From Candidatus Aminicenantota bacterium (lineage in GTDB: Bacteria > Acidobacteriota > Aminicenantia > Aminicenantales > UBA8522), in contig DQHV01000055.1 in NCBI GenBank assembly GCA_003524335.1, positions 7,501-13,272 on the forward strand: a DNA stretch of 5,772 nucleotides, written 5' to 3'. Shown here in pieces: positions 4,609 through 5,772 of the stretch (its first letter is position 1; the number at the start of each line of letters is the position of its first letter). The notes below the pieces were generated by a model. It had not been told where the DNA came from. It ran no database searches and worked only from the letters and a program-made list of their open reading frames with translations. The translations under genes and the position numbers were made by a program.

Positions 4609-5772
4609 CTAGGGCACGAGAGAGGCGGCGACGAGCTGGGCGAGATCCTTAACCTTGACGTCGGCTCTCTGTTGGTCCTTGAGCCCGTCCTTCAGCATGT
4701 TGAGGCAGAAGGGGCAGGATGTGGCCGCGACCTCGGCCCTTGAGACGATAATTTCCTCGGTCCGCAGGTGGTTGATGCGCCGGCCGAGCTTCTCTTCTGT
4801 CCACATCAGGCCCCCTCCGGCGCCGCAGCAAAAGCTGTGCTCGCAATTGTTCTTGAGTTCGGCGAAGGTCTTCGGGCCGAGCGAGGCGATGATCTCCCGC
4901 GGTTCCGTGATGAGCCCGTTGTGACGACCGAAATAACAAGAGTCATGGTAGGTCAGCCGGGGTAGTCCGTTCGGCCTGAGCGGCAGCCGTCCCGCCTTAA
5001 TCAGCTCCCGCAGAAAGACGACGTGCGGGATGACCTCGATCTCGGCCAGCCGGGCTTGATCTTTTTCCGGGATTCCGGGGAGGAGCCCCCGGAGTTTGGG
5101 ATATTCGTTCTGGAACGTGTTATAGCCATGCGGGCAGAAGGTGAGGATCTTTTTCACTTGATACTTGAGGAAGAGGGAGGCATTTTCCGCGGCCAGGCTT
5201 TGGAAGAGGTATTCTTGGCCCAGCCGGCGGGCCGAATCGCCGCAACATTTTTCCTCCGTCCCCAGGATAGCGAACTCGAGGCCGGCCTTCTTGAGGATGC
5301 TCACCATGGCCCTGGCGATCGGCGCGCCTTCTTCATCAAACGAACCAGCGCAGCCGACCCAGAGCAGGTATTCCGCCGAGCCGCGCTCCGCCATCAGCGG
5401 CACATCCAGGCCGGCGGCCCAGTCCGCCCGCTTGGCGAACCCGATGCCCCAGGGATTGGAGTTGGTCTCCAGGTTGCGGAAGAAGGTGCTGAGTTCCTGG
5501 GGGAACCGGCTCTGCATCAGGACTTCGCTCTGGCGGACGCCGACGATCTTACGGATGTGCTCGATCTCGACCGGGCAGACATGCTGGCAGGCGCCGCAGG
5601 TCGTGCAGGTCCAGATCTCCCCCTCGGTGTGAACATCGGGAAAAAGAGGGGGCAGCTCATCGCGCTTATTCTCGACCAGTCTCTGCCTGTATTCGAGCAG
5701 GTGTTTCTCCAGGTTGAAGATGATCATCTTCGGCGAGAGCGGCTTGCCGCTGGCGAAGGCCGGGCAGGCGTC
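4609..5772 (-). CDS. Fe-S oxidoreductase with ferredoxin and two CCG (HdrB-like) domains, EtfD/heterodisulfide-reductase type; 5' end outside the window
   Basis: The frame is open to the right edge: codons before ATG 5727 read DACPAFASGKPLSPK, the tail of a first 4Fe-4S motif (CxxCxxCDACP), so that ATG is internal. The in-window part has 387 residues. A second cluster motif CTTCGACQHVC has Cys56, 59, 62 and 66. The first CCG domain has Cys141, Cys176-Cys177 and Cys213, with Gly216 where a CPHC motif would place another Cys. The second is complete: Cys279, Cys315-Cys316, and Cys353/Cys356 in SCPFC. This order matches the C-terminal half of long membrane-bound proteins (EtfD, FadF or related) that pass electrons from electron-transfer flavoprotein to menaquinone; a membrane domain would lie upstream, outside the window. 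Soluble HdrD/GlpC- or lactate-oxidase-like subunits are alternatives. Redox partner is inference; the neighbours do not help, as ltaE is convergent. Confidence 0.88.
   Translation of the reverse strand, partial: DACPAFASGKPLSPKMIIFNLEKHLLEYRQRLVENKRDELPPLFPDVHTEGEIWTCTTCGACQHVCPVEIEHIRKIVGVRQSEVLMQSRFPQELSTFFRNLETNSNPWGIGFAKRADWAAGLDVPLMAERGSAEYLLWVGCAGSFDEEGAPIARAMVSILKKAGLEFAILGTEEKCCGDSARRLGQEYLFQSLAAENASLFLKYQVKKILTFCPHGYNTFQNEYPKLRGLLPGIPEKDQARLAEIEVIPHVVFLRELIKAGRLPLRPNGLPRLTYHDSCYFGRHNGLITEPREIIASLGPKTFAELKNNCEHSFCCGAGGGLMWTEEKLGRRINHLRTEEIIVSRAEVAATSCPFCLNMLKDGLKDQQRADVKVKDLAQLVAASLVP

Noticed and set aside
4601..4609. GCCTGAGGC as a terminator hairpin between the convergent genes
   Set aside because: The 4-bp arms with a 1-nt centre cannot form a stable loop and no T-run follows on either strand.
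4609..5727. Treating ATG 5727 as the real start of the Fe-S oxidoreductase
   Set aside because: The 15 codons upstream in the same frame encode DACPAFASGKPLSPK, a conserved part of the family's first ferredoxin motif, so the gene extends beyond the window.
1..5772. CRISPR array, insertion sequence, tRNA/rRNA or novel defence system
   Set aside because: No spaced direct repeats, transposase or integrase motifs, cloverleaf-like segments or nuclease/effector domains were seen. The coding content is conserved metabolism, envelope and redox genes.

Overview
The window is a GC-rich, densely coded piece of a bacterial chromosome. It holds five co-directional minus-strand genes (one cut by the left edge), one divergent plus-strand gene, and one minus-strand gene cut by the right edge. 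A BamD-type outer-membrane assembly lipoprotein next to a secreted, barrel-like protein points to a diderm (Gram-negative-type) bacterium. A free-standing PASTA protein and an EtfD-like Fe-S oxidoreductase would fit Acidobacteriota or Aminicenantes-like lineages. That placement is inference from gene content; no phylogenetic marker is present.

Positions 3394 down to 1 (minus strand) look like a single operon. In order of transcription it encodes: a membrane-anchored protein with three PASTA domains; ribulose-phosphate 3-epimerase (rpe); an extended-SDR nucleotide-sugar epimerase; a BamD-like lipoprotein; and the start of an exported, probably outer-membrane beta-barrel protein. The first three genes are joined by two 4-bp ATGA stop/start overlaps. 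The last two junctions are 18 and 10 bp, with each Shine-Dalgarno sequence touching the upstream stop codon. Apart from rpe, the operon has an envelope theme: peptidoglycan-type binding, sugar-nucleotide supply and outer-membrane protein assembly. rpe makes ribulose-5-phosphate and xylulose-5-phosphate interconvertible.

Positions 3395-3574 are a divergent control region. It has a good sigma70-type promoter for the plus-strand gene, a weaker candidate for the minus-strand operon, and a 16-bp near-perfect palindrome at the start of the PASTA gene. The plus-strand gene is a PLP-dependent low-specificity L-threonine aldolase (ltaE), complete and with all expected active-site residues. Its stop codon lies 2 bp from the stop of the converging Fe-S oxidoreductase gene. 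That last gene has one 4Fe-4S ferredoxin motif, the tail of another, and two CCG (HdrB-like) domains. Its reading frame runs out of the right edge of the window.

No RNA gene, CRISPR array, insertion sequence, integrase or clear rho-independent terminator was seen. Most of the window is conserved housekeeping content. The points most worth a second look are a Cys-to-Gly change in the first CCG domain, the kinase-less PASTA-rpe pair, and the palindrome in the PASTA leader.
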